This document shows, piece after piece, positions 50,700 through 59,463 of a DNA stretch of 64,000 nucleotides. Source of the DNA: Planctomicrobium sp051466335 (GTDB taxonomy: Bacteria > Planctomycetota > Planctomycetia > Planctomycetales > Planctomycetaceae); NCBI RefSeq assembly GCF_051466335.1, contig NZ_CP195793.1, forward strand, positions 2,542,001 to 2,606,000, read 5' to 3'. The translations under genes and the position numbers were made by a program. A model generated the notes under the pieces. The model searched no databases. It was not told the origin of the DNA and saw nothing but the letters and a program-made list of their open reading frames with translations. Each line of letters starts with the position of its first letter. Within the stretch, counting starts at the first letter, position 1.

Positions 50700-51174
50700 G
50701 CGCTCGTCTGTCTCTATGGCTTCGTGATAGTGATTTGGTGGTTTGCGCCAGATGCGCCCATTCAACTGAGAGGATACGTGTTGTTCCAAAAAGCGGAAGT
50801 GGCTCTCGATTGAATTTTGATATCTGGGATTCTGAATTCCTGAATCAGGAATTTGTGGCTGCATTGATCAACAGCTATCGGGAAATTAGCTGGAAATCGT
50901 GTGCTGGAACAATGTTCGTAACCCCTTTTTTTCAAGATTCCCGTTTCAAGGAATCGGAGTTACGCTCGTTCGCTCTGTTCTCAATTCGGGGGCTGCAGAA
51001 TCGGTAGAAATGAAATCAAAAATGCGAATTCTTCTGGTGGTATGATGGCTGGCCGAGTAGAGTGCGAGTGGCGTAAATGGCGATGGAAACACGCGTTGTA
51101 ACGTGCCCATCTTTGTGTCGTCTCACCTTATTTATGGTGATTCCTCGCTGATTGAATGTTCTATTGAAACGAAA
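50700..51174. other. intergenic region upstream of actA
   Basis: Upstream of the ACIII operon and downstream of the minus-strand redoxin gene. A 128-residue plus-strand frame at 50624-51007 overlaps actA and lacks a ribosome binding site. The main promoter of the twelve-gene operon should lie here, but I cannot define its boxes. Confidence 0.4.
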
Positions 51175-51208
51175 ATCCGCAATCACGCGGAACGTCGTGA
51201 TTGCGGAT
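51175..51208 (-). terminator. terminator of the redoxin-monooxygenase gene
   Basis: A perfect 13-bp stem, ATCCGCAATCACG / CGTGATTGCGGAT, with an 8-base loop. On the minus strand it is followed by TTTTCG. It lies about 80 bases past the stop of the gene at 51291. Confidence 0.85.
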
Positions 51209-51290
51209 GGTACTGTTCAACTTTTAGTCGCGGCGATCGCCAGGCAGTGCTGGTCGAGTGAGGCTGCAATGCGACGAGTTGTCGGCAAAA

Positions 51291-53258
51291 TTATTTCTTC
51301 TTCTTTGAGTTCTCAAGAACTCTGATTAATTCCTCCAGCGTGACCTTGCCATCTCCATTCTCATCGCCGAGATCGAACTTGGTGCGGTCGAATCCAAGAA
51401 CGGCCGCTTCTTCCGGTGTGACGAGTCCATCTTTATTGGCATCGAGCACCTTGAAGGCATCTTCAGGGCTGATCTTTTTCAGCGATGCTTCCAGCTTTGC
51501 TGAAGATTTCTCGTTCCCTTGCTTGTTCGGTACGGGGTACATGATGTCCATGTAGCCCAGGAACATCTCCTCCCAGGATTGGTCTCCCCAAACGACTGTC
51601 GCGTCAGGGTTTGGGTTGGCTGCATTTTGGGGAGAATTGTCGAACGCCGCCATGCAGTGAATGATGCTCCCGGCGGGAATCAACTTCGGCTCGGCGAGGC
51701 GGTACTGGGTCTGCCAGTTGAAATCGTAGTTTGGCACTTTGAGGAGGACTTCTCGTGTGCCGTCTGGATATTCGACTTCGTATTCGAATTTCTGCCCGCG
51801 TAGGTGCATGTGTGGGGACATGGAAAGCAGGTGAACGTCGGTCGGCGATTTCCCCGAGGATGCGTGGAATCTTTGGTCAGCGAGTTGCGGCTGGATGACG
51901 AATTCTTGATTTCCGGCGACGGTTGTCTGAATCTCGTGTGTCACATCATTTGGATCGGCGAAAAGAAATCCGATCGATGTGAGGTCTTCTGTCGCCATGC
52001 CGTTTGGCGTGTAGTGGACTTCGAATCGCAACCATGTCCCTGCTGGAAGTCGCTTTGCCGCCCCTTTCGGAGGCAGATTGATCCTCAATCCCGGCACGTA
52101 AGCCGCGATAAACGATTCGTTTCGCTTTTTCCCCTTTTCAGGGGACGCGTACACGATGACGTGGTGGACAATTGCTCTGTTGCCCGGAAGGATCTCCGCA
52201 GCATTGATCCACTTTTCTTCAGTTAATTGCGGGTCAACCCAGAAATGCTGGTACTTGATCCCCTCGTCTCCGCCGTCGGCAGGAACCTGGTAAGGAGTTT
52301 CAGCCATTTTGACGACAAGGTCCGGTTCACGCGGAAGTTGCCAGCCATCGACAAATTCAACCGGTGGAGGCAGATCAGCTGGATCGCCTAGCGGGCATCC
52401 GTTTTCGACCCATTTTGCAATCATCTCTCGCTGTTCTGAGGAGAGCCGATTTTCATTCTGGAATTCGCCATGATTGGGGTCAGCGTGCCACGGGGGCATC
52501 CGTCCTTCTTTGACGACTTCCGCGATCATGGGGCCCCAGCCTGCGATATCATCATAGCTCGTCAGCGAGAATGGAGCGGCATCCCCTGCCCTGTGGCATT
52601 GCACGCAGTTCGCATTGAAAATGCGGACGATCTGATTCGAGAAGGTGATATCACTTGACTCATCTGCAGCTTTGATACGCCCGATCAGGCATCCAATTGG
52701 TGTCGTGAAGGCGATCGAGACGGGTTTGTCCTCGAGCAACTCCTGAATCGCAATTTTCAGGTCTTCTCTTTGTGGTGCCTTCCGGACAATTCCGATCAGG
52801 TATTGGTCATCAACACGGCCCTGGTAGCGGATCTGACGATGCTGATCGAGCAGGAAGACTTGCGGAGTCCGCTCCGCCTTCAATTGGTCGGCAATTTTGT
52901 TTCCAGCATCTTTCAGGATGGGAAATGTAACACGGTGGTGTTGAATGTAGTGTGAGATTTCGGACAGGGAATCTTGTGCGTTTGAGTTGATTCCAATCAC
53001 CTGAAGTTGCTCACTGGGAAACTCTTGCGCAAGTGCGTTCAGGCGGGCTGTGTACATCTTGGCGAGTGGGCATTCCGTCCCGAGAAATGCGATGACAACG
53101 CACTTGGAATCCTTAAAATCGCTCAACGAAACTTCTTTACCACGATGATCGACTGCGGTGAACTCGTTTGGTGTTTCGAACGAAACAACGTCCTGCGCCG
53201 AAGCGGTGAAGCACAGCAGGCAGACTATTAGCGACGTTGTGAGTTGGATAAGTTTCAT
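51291..53258 (-). CDS. exported redoxin-cytochrome c-copper monooxygenase-like-EF hand protein
   Basis: A 655-residue exported protein (signal MKLIQLTTSLIVCLLCFTASA). Four modules are seen in order. A thioredoxin/AhpC-like domain at about 25-170 has a single Cys in FLGTECPLAKMY. A cytochrome c-like region at about 200-300 has CVQCH (218-222) and MPPWHAD. A copper type II ascorbate-dependent monooxygenase-like domain at about 340-580 has the metal ligand pair HH (365-366) and SPHMHLRG (483, 485). Two EF-hand loops lie near the C-terminus (DANKDGLVTPEE; DENGDGKVTLEE). The substrate and reaction are not known. ATG 53258 starts the signal peptide; the frame extends to 53378. Confidence 0.88.
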   Translation of the reverse strand: MKLIQLTTSLIVCLLCFTASAQDVVSFETPNEFTAVDHRGKEVSLSDFKDSKCVVIAFLGTECPLAKMYTARLNALAQEFPSEQLQVIGINSNAQDSLSEISHYIQHHRVTFPILKDAGNKIADQLKAERTPQVFLLDQHRQIRYQGRVDDQYLIGIVRKAPQREDLKIAIQELLEDKPVSIAFTTPIGCLIGRIKAADESSDITFSNQIVRIFNANCVQCHRAGDAAPFSLTSYDDIAGWGPMIAEVVKEGRMPPWHADPNHGEFQNENRLSSEQREMIAKWVENGCPLGDPADLPPPVEFVDGWQLPREPDLVVKMAETPYQVPADGGDEGIKYQHFWVDPQLTEEKWINAAEILPGNRAIVHHVIVYASPEKGKKRNESFIAAYVPGLRINLPPKGAAKRLPAGTWLRFEVHYTPNGMATEDLTSIGFLFADPNDVTHEIQTTVAGNQEFVIQPQLADQRFHASSGKSPTDVHLLSMSPHMHLRGQKFEYEVEYPDGTREVLLKVPNYDFNWQTQYRLAEPKLIPAGSIIHCMAAFDNSPQNAANPNPDATVVWGDQSWEEMFLGYMDIMYPVPNKQGNEKSSAKLEASLKKISPEDAFKVLDANKDGLVTPEEAAVLGFDRTKFDLGDENGDGKVTLEELIRVLENSKKKK

Positions 53259-53477
53259 TGCGATGCCCAATCGGATAATGAAGGACTGACTTACGGGAGC
53301 CGATGGCGAAATTCCGGTTGAGATCAGTAGGGATTTCGATTGAAAGGTGGACTGCAAATTCACACCTCGCCGAGTCATTCTGGATTGTTGTCAATTGTTC
53401 GATAATCTGTCGAGCCTGTTTTGGATGCTACCCGTACAGATGTGGAATGGTGTCATTCAATTACAGATAATTGAGGT
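53259..53477. other. intergenic region upstream of the redoxin-monooxygenase gene
   Basis: About 219 bases between two minus-strand genes. It holds the promoter of the redoxin-monooxygenase gene. No hairpin or repeat is clear. Confidence 0.35.
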
Positions 53478-55703
53478 TTATTCAGGGGGCCTCGTCGCTT
53501 CCCGTCGACGAAACATCGTGCTGCTCAATTGATCGCGTAGGAACAGAAAGATGATTCCAGCGACACCCATCACCGAGCAAGCGCTGGCCAGTCCGAAATA
53601 CGTGGGGAGGAAAACCCATTCGACTATTTGTCGGCCAGTGGTGTTGCCGTTTTCACCAAAGGAGACTGCGCGGAAATGACCATCATGTGTTTGGGGCACA
53701 TGATGCGCAGATGCGAGTCTCCAGCCCGGGTAACTCAGATCGCGGAGCACCAGTTTGCAGGGAGAGTCACACTCCAGTTCCACTCGGACCCGATTTGGGC
53801 TGAAAGTGACATTCAAAATGCGGTTTTGCGGGTCATCGGATTCCAGCGAGATGCGTCCCGGAGAGTTCTGAATCTCGTACAGGTAATACGGTTCCCTTCT
53901 CGTGAGAGTGGGGTTTAGAAATCGGTCAAAGACCGCCTGTGCATTGGTAACGGGCCAGAGTTGTTCTCTGATCGGAGATTCCAGCAACAAGTGGGTGACT
54001 CCGAACCTGCGCAATCGGCTGACTGCATCGTCTATCGAATCGGGATCGGTACGAGTGAAATCGAAGGAAAACTCTTTTGTTTCATAAAGTTGTGGTCCGA
54101 GTCCCAGGTAGGTCGGGATCGACGAAATTCCGAGCATGGTTGGGATGTTGGCCCCCGGAGCGAACATGCGAAATGTCGGCCCGTGCTTTCTGGCGATGTC
54201 GGCCAGAATGCTTTCGTTGAGGTGTTTGCTTGTGGGATGGTCCACTAGTGTCGCATAGAAGACTTGGCGACCGACGTAGGGAGCGCCGCTGAGGTCATAC
54301 TTTCTGGACGCCGCCCAAAGGTCCACGACAGTAATTGCGATGACGAACGTCGCGACGACATTGCAGGCCAGAGTTGTCCAGTTGCGGAGACTGAAAATCG
54401 CGTCCAGTCCTGCGCCGGCGAGGATTGCCAATGCGAATGCAGCGACAATCGTGTAACGCCCCGGTCCGCGGAAAAAGCTGAATCCGGGCGCCCAACTGAG
54501 CCAGTACGTGGGCCAACCTGTTGCAAAGAGCATCGAGATCGCAATGAGAAGTCCCCATTTCCATAAGTGGATGCGGGGAGAGTGCTTGCGAATCGCTGGG
54601 ATAAGCAGGACCGCCAAAGTCAAAAGGAGCGGGATCGCTCCCATATAAAACTGAGCCTCGACTTGGTTTGTCCCACCCGGGGCGACCAGGAATTCACACT
54701 GTTGCAGGAGCGAATCTGTAGGCGTCTCGTTGGCATACCAGCCCAGTGGATTCCAAAGTTGGCTGAAGGCTTGGACTGGAATTGATCCATAGGTTGAGAC
54801 AAATCCATCCGCGGGATCTTGTCGTTGACTGAGTGATTTCAGTTCCCAGGAGGGGCCAATTTGAATGGCTGCAGCGAGAAAAGCCAGCAGCGCCGCCCCG
54901 ACCAGTGACCCCGAGCGTTTCCATAAGTCAATACGTGGATTTCGGATATCGTTGCTGGTGTCAGTCGACTCGAAGTGAATGAGCCAAGGAAGTGGGATCA
55001 GCGAGAGCAGGGAGATAAACGCAATGTTGTAGTGCCCTGCAAGTAGGTTCAGCGTGAGAAATCCCGCTGTGAGAGCTAGGTATCGAAAGTGATTCGTTTG
55101 GAGAAATGCGGTTGCTCCCCAGAGCGTCCAGACAAACCAAGCGCCGCCGATAATGCACCATTCGAGGCAGATTCGAGACGGAAACCAAGCGTAAGTGAAG
55201 ACTGTCGCGGTAAATATGGCAGAGGTACGTGAAACCCCAAGTCGTCTGGCGAGAAAGAGGCTTCCCAGAAAGGTGATGATGTAGTGCGAAATCTGACTGA
55301 GATTGAACGCCGTAGTGACTGGTAGAATGGAGTAGAAGGCGAGATTGGGGGGGTAGAAGACTCCGGTCTGACTCTCCGCCACGACCGGATAACCGAACCC
55401 AACGAGATCATTCCAGAACGGAACTGTCGACTGGCTCAGGGCTTCAGAAAAATACGTTTTTTGTGGAAAATAATAAGGGTAGATGTCTCCGCCGATGAGT
55501 CCCCCCCCGCTCCACAGCGGCCACCAGAAAATCCAGGTGAGAAGGACGCTGATTACGAGCGAGGCGAGACCGTAAACGGACTTCTTGAGCGGCCCAGAAC
55601 CAGATTTTGAATTCGCTGTAGGTCCTTGCGCCGCGGACGCCTGCAGAGAGCGGTGTGATTGCAACTTTTTACGGTTTTGTGCCATATCGGATGATCTTGC
55701 CAT
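53478..55703 (-). CDS. YfhO-like integral membrane protein
   Basis: A 741-residue membrane protein with roughly eleven hydrophobic segments and a large soluble C-terminal region. The first loop has the YfhO signature: GGDIYPYYFPQKTYFSEALSQSTVPFWNDLVGFGYPVVAESQTGVFYPPNL. Later segments include HYIITFLGSLFLARRLGVSRTSAIFTATVFTYAWFPSR. YfhO-type proteins have a GT-C glycosyltransferase-like fold and may use lipid-linked sugars; the specific reaction is not known. Two close ATGs (55703 and 55685) are possible; I use the upstream one. It is oriented away from the thioredoxin-trypsin gene. Confidence 0.83.
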   Translation of the reverse strand: MARSSDMAQNRKKLQSHRSLQASAAQGPTANSKSGSGPLKKSVYGLASLVISVLLTWIFWWPLWSGGGLIGGDIYPYYFPQKTYFSEALSQSTVPFWNDLVGFGYPVVAESQTGVFYPPNLAFYSILPVTTAFNLSQISHYIITFLGSLFLARRLGVSRTSAIFTATVFTYAWFPSRICLEWCIIGGAWFVWTLWGATAFLQTNHFRYLALTAGFLTLNLLAGHYNIAFISLLSLIPLPWLIHFESTDTSNDIRNPRIDLWKRSGSLVGAALLAFLAAAIQIGPSWELKSLSQRQDPADGFVSTYGSIPVQAFSQLWNPLGWYANETPTDSLLQQCEFLVAPGGTNQVEAQFYMGAIPLLLTLAVLLIPAIRKHSPRIHLWKWGLLIAISMLFATGWPTYWLSWAPGFSFFRGPGRYTIVAAFALAILAGAGLDAIFSLRNWTTLACNVVATFVIAITVVDLWAASRKYDLSGAPYVGRQVFYATLVDHPTSKHLNESILADIARKHGPTFRMFAPGANIPTMLGISSIPTYLGLGPQLYETKEFSFDFTRTDPDSIDDAVSRLRRFGVTHLLLESPIREQLWPVTNAQAVFDRFLNPTLTRREPYYLYEIQNSPGRISLESDDPQNRILNVTFSPNRVRVELECDSPCKLVLRDLSYPGWRLASAHHVPQTHDGHFRAVSFGENGNTTGRQIVEWVFLPTYFGLASACSVMGVAGIIFLFLRDQLSSTMFRRREATRPPE

Positions 55704-56119
55704 GTTTGGTATGGCACGTGCAACTCACTCAAAGACTCGAAAGCGAATCGTCATGAAGGCGAGTCAATTTACGGGTTTCGACAGGTCACGAGATACGAAA
55801 CTTGGCAAAACACGCGGTTTTCACTGAGTGGTCAAGCGTCACTAGAATCGTTAGAACTTGAGCGATTGTCGTTTTGACAAAACCGTTTTGTAACAGTTTC
55901 AAAATTGGCAGGAAGCCGAAAACATGCAGCGACAGAAATCCCTCAGATTCCGGTCCATCGACCACTTCGCTGCTTTCTCTTCCTCCACGCTTCTCGCGTG
56001 ATCCTCGTCCGCCCCGGTTTCGCCACGGTTGGTGAAAATCGGATCGCGTCAAACCCACTCAAGTTTGAATCAGTTTGTCCGTCGCTATTGCGATGAGACA
56101 TTTAAGTATGGAGATGCTG
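55704..56119. other. intergenic region between divergent YfhO-like and thioredoxin-protease genes
   Basis: About 416 bases with promoters for both directions. At 55871-55891 alternate GTTTTG, CAAAAC and GTTTTG units give two overlapping perfect palindromes and a possible operator. A short frame at 55585-55827 overlaps the YfhO-like gene and is not credible. Confidence 0.5.
55871..55891. promoter_or_regulatory. overlapping palindromes, possible operator
   Basis: GTTTTG A CAAAAC C GTTTTGT: the centre unit is inverted relative to both outer units, so two perfect inverted repeats share it. The site is about 230 bases upstream of the protease ATG and 170 bases upstream of the YfhO-like gene. A regulator is not known. 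Confidence 0.3.
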
Positions 56120-57778
56120 ATGCGTCGTCTGCTCGCAATGATGGCTGTGGTTTCAATGGTGAACACAGCAATCCTGTTTGCCGAAGAGCCTCGTGGCATT
56201 GTTTATGATTTTGGAGCGAAGTGGTGTGGACCGTGCCAATCGATCGCTCCGATTGTGGAAAAGCTGAAGCGTGAAGGGCTGCCCATCGAGAAAGTCGATT
56301 ACGACGAGCAACGTGACCTCAGCACGAAATTCCGAATTCAAAAATTGCCGACGTTCGTTCTCGTTGTTGACGGGAAAGAGGTTGATCGAACAGTCGGAGT
56401 AATGTCTGAGGAAGATATTCGACGAATGATTGCCCGCATTCCGCCTGCCGAGAAGAAACCTGAAACCGCTGCAACTCAGGGGCGCGGCACCGGGATGATG
56501 TCTGTGCCTGTTTCTCTCGGCGAAAGCGCCCCACTCGTTCGCCCTGCTCCGATGGAGCCTCCTGTTGTTACCGTCAGCAATTCCGAGCCTGAATCTAAAA
56601 AAAGCCTGATGGACCTGATGCCATTCGGAAAGAAGGCTGGAGATGAATCGAAGAATGTCGTCCGCGCGAATGATTCCAGCGTCGCCGGGGCGATGCCAGA
56701 GGCGTCAACTGGTGAAGCTCGCGTTGGTGATCCAATGGAAGCGAGCGTTCGTATTCGTGTGATTACAAATGGTCGCATCGAACTGGGGTCTGGTACAGTC
56801 GTCTCCAGTAAGCCAGGTGTCTCTCAAATTCTGACCTGTGCTCATATCTTCAAAGAGTTCGGGGATGATTCTCGAATCGAAGTTGATGTCTTCGAGCGTG
56901 GTGCTGCGAAAACCTATAACGCTGGGATGATCAAGTTCGAGTCTGAGCCGGATTTGGGCCTGATTCAAATTCCAACCACGAATGTCTTGCCTGTCGTCAA
57001 AGTTGCCGGAGTCAACAAGGCTCCAAAACTCGGAGATTCTGTTGCAGCGATCGGTTGCAGCGGAGGTGATGAACCAACTCGCGAGCAGAGCAAAGTTCTG
57101 GCGATCGATAAGTACGAAGGCCCAAACAACTTCATCTGTTCTGGTCTGCCAGTTGTTGGTCGTTCAGGTGGCGGCTTGTTCAATAGCCAGGGGGAGATTA
57201 TCGCTGTCTGTTTCGCTGGCGATAAAGCGACCAAAGAAGGAGTTTTCTCCGGACTGTTCGCCATTCATAAGCTGCTTGACGATTGCCAGTTGACTGCCCT
57301 TTATGCACCGAGTGTAAATGTTACAAATGGCGATGAGTCACTGTTCGCGAAAGCGGATGCCCCGGCGGCACAGGCCCCACGTGAACTTTCGGTTGTCGAC
57401 GCTTCTCCGGTCGCTCCAATTGTTGTCCAAGGGACTCTGCCTCGCAGTGAATCAAATACTGACATTCAGGCTGGCGACGCTGAAGTCGTCGTGATCATCC
57501 GTGATCGGGCGAACCCAGCACTGACCAACCGCGTTGTGATTCTTCATCAGGCAAGCCCTAAATTCCTTTCTTATCTGAATGGAGAGTTGCCAGCTGGTGA
57601 GATTCCAATGGAAATGCTTGGAGCTGAGTACAAAGCAGCTGAAGGCAAAGCAATCCAGTCAGCGGTGAAGAATGCTGTTGCTCAACTCCCAGCGACTCGA
57701 GGATCTCAATTGCAGGCGACGGGAATGTCATCTCCTGTGATTCCTCAGAAATACGTCCGCTCCGCGGCCCGTAACTAG
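56120..57778 (+). CDS. exported thioredoxin-trypsin-like protease fusion
   Basis: A 552-residue exported protein (signal MRRLLAMMAVVSMVNTAILFA). Residues 24-105 form a thioredoxin domain with WCGPC at 35-39 and the cis-Pro in QKLPTFVLV. A Pro/Ser/Glu-rich linker (about 110-210) follows. Residues 210-395 form a trypsin-like domain with all three catalytic residues: His242 in LTCAHIF, Asp278 in EPDLGLIQ, and Ser349 in GRSGGGLF. The C-terminal 150 residues are unknown. ATG 56120 is favoured for the GGAG upstream; ATGs at 56093 and 56108 are in frame. A disulfide-linked protease control is conceivable but not shown. Confidence 0.85.
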   Translation: MRRLLAMMAVVSMVNTAILFAEEPRGIVYDFGAKWCGPCQSIAPIVEKLKREGLPIEKVDYDEQRDLSTKFRIQKLPTFVLVVDGKEVDRTVGVMSEEDIRRMIARIPPAEKKPETAATQGRGTGMMSVPVSLGESAPLVRPAPMEPPVVTVSNSEPESKKSLMDLMPFGKKAGDESKNVVRANDSSVAGAMPEASTGEARVGDPMEASVRIRVITNGRIELGSGTVVSSKPGVSQILTCAHIFKEFGDDSRIEVDVFERGAAKTYNAGMIKFESEPDLGLIQIPTTNVLPVVKVAGVNKAPKLGDSVAAIGCSGGDEPTREQSKVLAIDKYEGPNNFICSGLPVVGRSGGGLFNSQGEIIAVCFAGDKATKEGVFSGLFAIHKLLDDCQLTALYAPSVNVTNGDESLFAKADAPAAQAPRELSVVDASPVAPIVVQGTLPRSESNTDIQAGDAEVVVIIRDRANPALTNRVVILHQASPKFLSYLNGELPAGEIPMEMLGAEYKAAEGKAIQSAVKNAVAQLPATRGSQLQATGMSSPVIPQKYVRSAARN

Positions 57779-57836
57779 TGTCTGAGGTGTGTCGCCAGGC
57801 GTTCCGCTGGGCCACCCGACGATTCAAATTCGCGAT

Positions 57837-57874
57837 AAAAAGACATCTGACACCCTGAGTGCAGATGTCTTTTT
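57837..57874 (+). terminator. rho-independent terminator after the thioredoxin-protease gene
   Basis: A 13-bp stem, AAAAAGACATCTG / CAGATGTCTTTTT, with a 12-base loop, ending in TTT. It lies about 59 bases past the stop. Confidence 0.9.
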
Positions 57875-58003
57875 TGTTGTGAAGATGCGTCTGATGTGGG
57901 TGGGGGGACCAATTTATCGAATTCGATCGTCGGCGCAGGTCGTGTCTCGCTACACTGCGGCTAACTCGATTGATTCTTCCTTGTTTTGTTGTTGAAAGTT
58001 CCC

Positions 58004-58429
58004 ATGCGAGCGCGACTGTTTAGTTCAGATGACGATGCTGCCCGTGCATTCCTGGATGAAATTCTGGATTCAATGGGAGTCGAACTCGGCGACGGGCAGC
58101 GTTTTCTGGGGGTTGAAGTCTACAAAACCAAGATTGACTCCCAGCCGGTCACGTTCTATTTCGGGGCACTCGACATGGAGATCGATGGACCCAAGCAGGC
58201 TGTTGAGCAAGTGTTGGGGCACTTCCGGAATTGGGCTCCCGAAGAGGGCGAAGAGCTTGACGAGGAACTGGACGACGAGGAACTGGACGACGAGGAACTG
58301 GACGACGAGGAACTGGACGACGAGGAACTGGACGACGAGGATCTGGACGACGAGGATCTGGACGACGAGGATCTGGACGACGAAGATCTGGACGACGAAG
58401 ATGACTTTGACAGTGGTGAAGAGGAGTAA
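58004..58429 (+). CDS. acidic small protein with LDDEE/LDDED pentapeptide repeats
   Basis: A 141-residue protein. Residues 1-80 form a compact, unrecognised domain (MRARLFSSDDDAARAFLDEILDSMGVELGDGQRFLGVEVYKT...FYFGALDMEIDGPKQAVEQVLGHF). The rest is almost pure acid: nine pentapeptides of the type EELDD or EDLDD encoded by a 15-bp minisatellite. ATG 58004 is used; an in-frame TTG lies at 57986. The C-terminus would be highly negative and could bind cations or basic partners. No family is recognised for the N-terminal domain. Confidence 0.6.
   Translation: MRARLFSSDDDAARAFLDEILDSMGVELGDGQRFLGVEVYKTKIDSQPVTFYFGALDMEIDGPKQAVEQVLGHFRNWAPEEGEELDEELDDEELDDEELDDEELDDEELDDEDLDDEDLDDEDLDDEDLDDEDDFDSGEEE
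58262..58402. repeat. 15-bp minisatellite coding for acidic pentapeptides
   Basis: Nine full copies of gaRgaWctggacgac, then a partial copy. The first five read gaggaactggacgac; the next three gaggatctggacgac; the ninth has gaagat. The graded variants suggest stepwise expansion. Unit length is a multiple of three, so copy-number change keeps the frame. Confidence 0.93.
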
Positions 58430-58487
58430 CTGCTCCTCGTCATTAGGTGAGTCGCTTCAGGACTGATCGTCTGGTTTGCGGATTGCT

Positions 58488-58976
58488 TTAAAAGAAACGC
58501 GACAGACCGAATAGAATCGCTCCCGCGAACACGCCTGCAACCGCATCATCAGCCATGATTCCTAGTCCGCTGGGGAGCTTCTCGAATTGACGGATCGGCC
58601 ATGGCTTCCAGATGTCGAACAAGCGAAATAGCAGAAATCCCACGATCGCTGTGATTCCTGTGACAGGAACGAACAGGTAGACCCAGAAGAACGCTGCGAT
58701 TTCGTCAAAAACAACCTGAGAGGGATCTTTGGCGTGCAGTAACCGGATTCCGGCATTGCAGATGGGGATGCCGATGAGGAATGCGATCACTCCAATCGCT
58801 GCGATCCGCGTCGTTTGAAGATCGAGGAGTCCGATCGCCCACAAGAGAAGCGGCCCGAGCAGGCTTCCAAATGTTCCGGGAGCTTTGGGGGCGTAGCCCA
58901 TTCCCAAACCTGTTGCGAGTAGAAGAAGCACTCGATCTGTCAATGACATTGCTGTGGAATCTGTCGGGATGCTCAT
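58488..58976 (-). CDS. pgpA: phosphatidylglycerophosphatase A
   Basis: A 162-residue integral membrane protein of the PgpA family that dephosphorylates phosphatidylglycerophosphate to phosphatidylglycerol. The family motifs are LATGLGMGYAPKAPGTFGSLLGPLL, with the conserved GxxPxxPGTxGS, DPSQVVFDEIAAFFWVYLF, with the DE pair, and the C-terminal LPSGLGIMADDAVAGVFAGAILF. ATG 58976 overlaps the stop of the Rieske gene (ATGA), so the two genes are coupled. The open frame extends to 59090 but without support. Confidence 0.93.
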   Translation of the reverse strand: MSIPTDSTAMSLTDRVLLLLATGLGMGYAPKAPGTFGSLLGPLLLWAIGLLDLQTTRIAAIGVIAFLIGIPICNAGIRLLHAKDPSQVVFDEIAAFFWVYLFVPVTGITAIVGFLLFRLFDIWKPWPIRQFEKLPSGLGIMADDAVAGVFAGAILFGLSRFF

Positions 58977-59275
58977 GGCAGCTCCACGAAAATCACGCCG
59001 TCTTCGACGTTGACGGGGAAGCATTTCTGACGAATCTGAGATGTAAGGCAACTCTGTCCGGATTTGATTTCGAATTGCCATCCGTGCCACGGGCAGGTGA
59101 CTATTCCTTGCTGCACAGCTCCCTCTCCGAGTGGTCCGCCGGCGTGCGGGCAGATTCCGTCCATCGCATAAATCTCCCCGTCTGAGTGAAACAACGCGAT
59201 GATGCGATCGCCAATCACAAACTCTTTTCCGCTTTCTGATGGGAGTTCATCACGCGAAATTAATCGATGCCACAT
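58973..59275 (-). CDS. Rieske [2Fe-2S] ferredoxin-like protein
   Basis: A 100-residue soluble protein with the Rieske cluster motifs GICPHAGGPLGEG (CxH) and CPWHGWQFEI (CxxH) at about 42-66. It lacks a catalytic partner domain and a membrane anchor, so it resembles small NirD/BphF-type electron carriers. Its partner is not evident. It is the first gene of the pair with pgpA and the two overlap by four bases, although a functional link between a Rieske carrier and PgpA is not obvious. Confidence 0.88.
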   Translation of the reverse strand: MWHRLISRDELPSESGKEFVIGDRIIALFHSDGEIYAMDGICPHAGGPLGEGAVQQGIVTCPWHGWQFEIKSGQSCLTSQIRQKCFPVNVEDGVIFVELP

Positions 59276-59463
59276 TTCGGTTACTGTCGCTGGTTGGTTG
59301 TGACTGGAGTCGTCGGAGAATCTTCAGGAGTTCGATGCCGCAGCCAGCTTAGAGTCTTGAAGAATGCGTTGATCGCTGTGCTTTTGGTCCAAGTGAGGTT
59401 ACTTCGAACATCGTTGAACCCCAAACAATCAGGATCGATGCTCTCAGATCACCGTGAATTTGA

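Noticed and set aside
50624..51007. 127-codon plus-strand frame upstream of actA
   Set aside because: Overlaps the actA start on the other strand and has no ribosome binding site.
58262..58402. Repeat array considered as CRISPR
   Set aside because: Units are 15 bp, directly adjacent with no spacers, and encode pentapeptides in frame.
58029..58466. Plus-strand frame with NWTTR repeats
   Set aside because: A shifted frame of the 15-bp minisatellite; the LDDEE frame has the plausible N-terminal domain.
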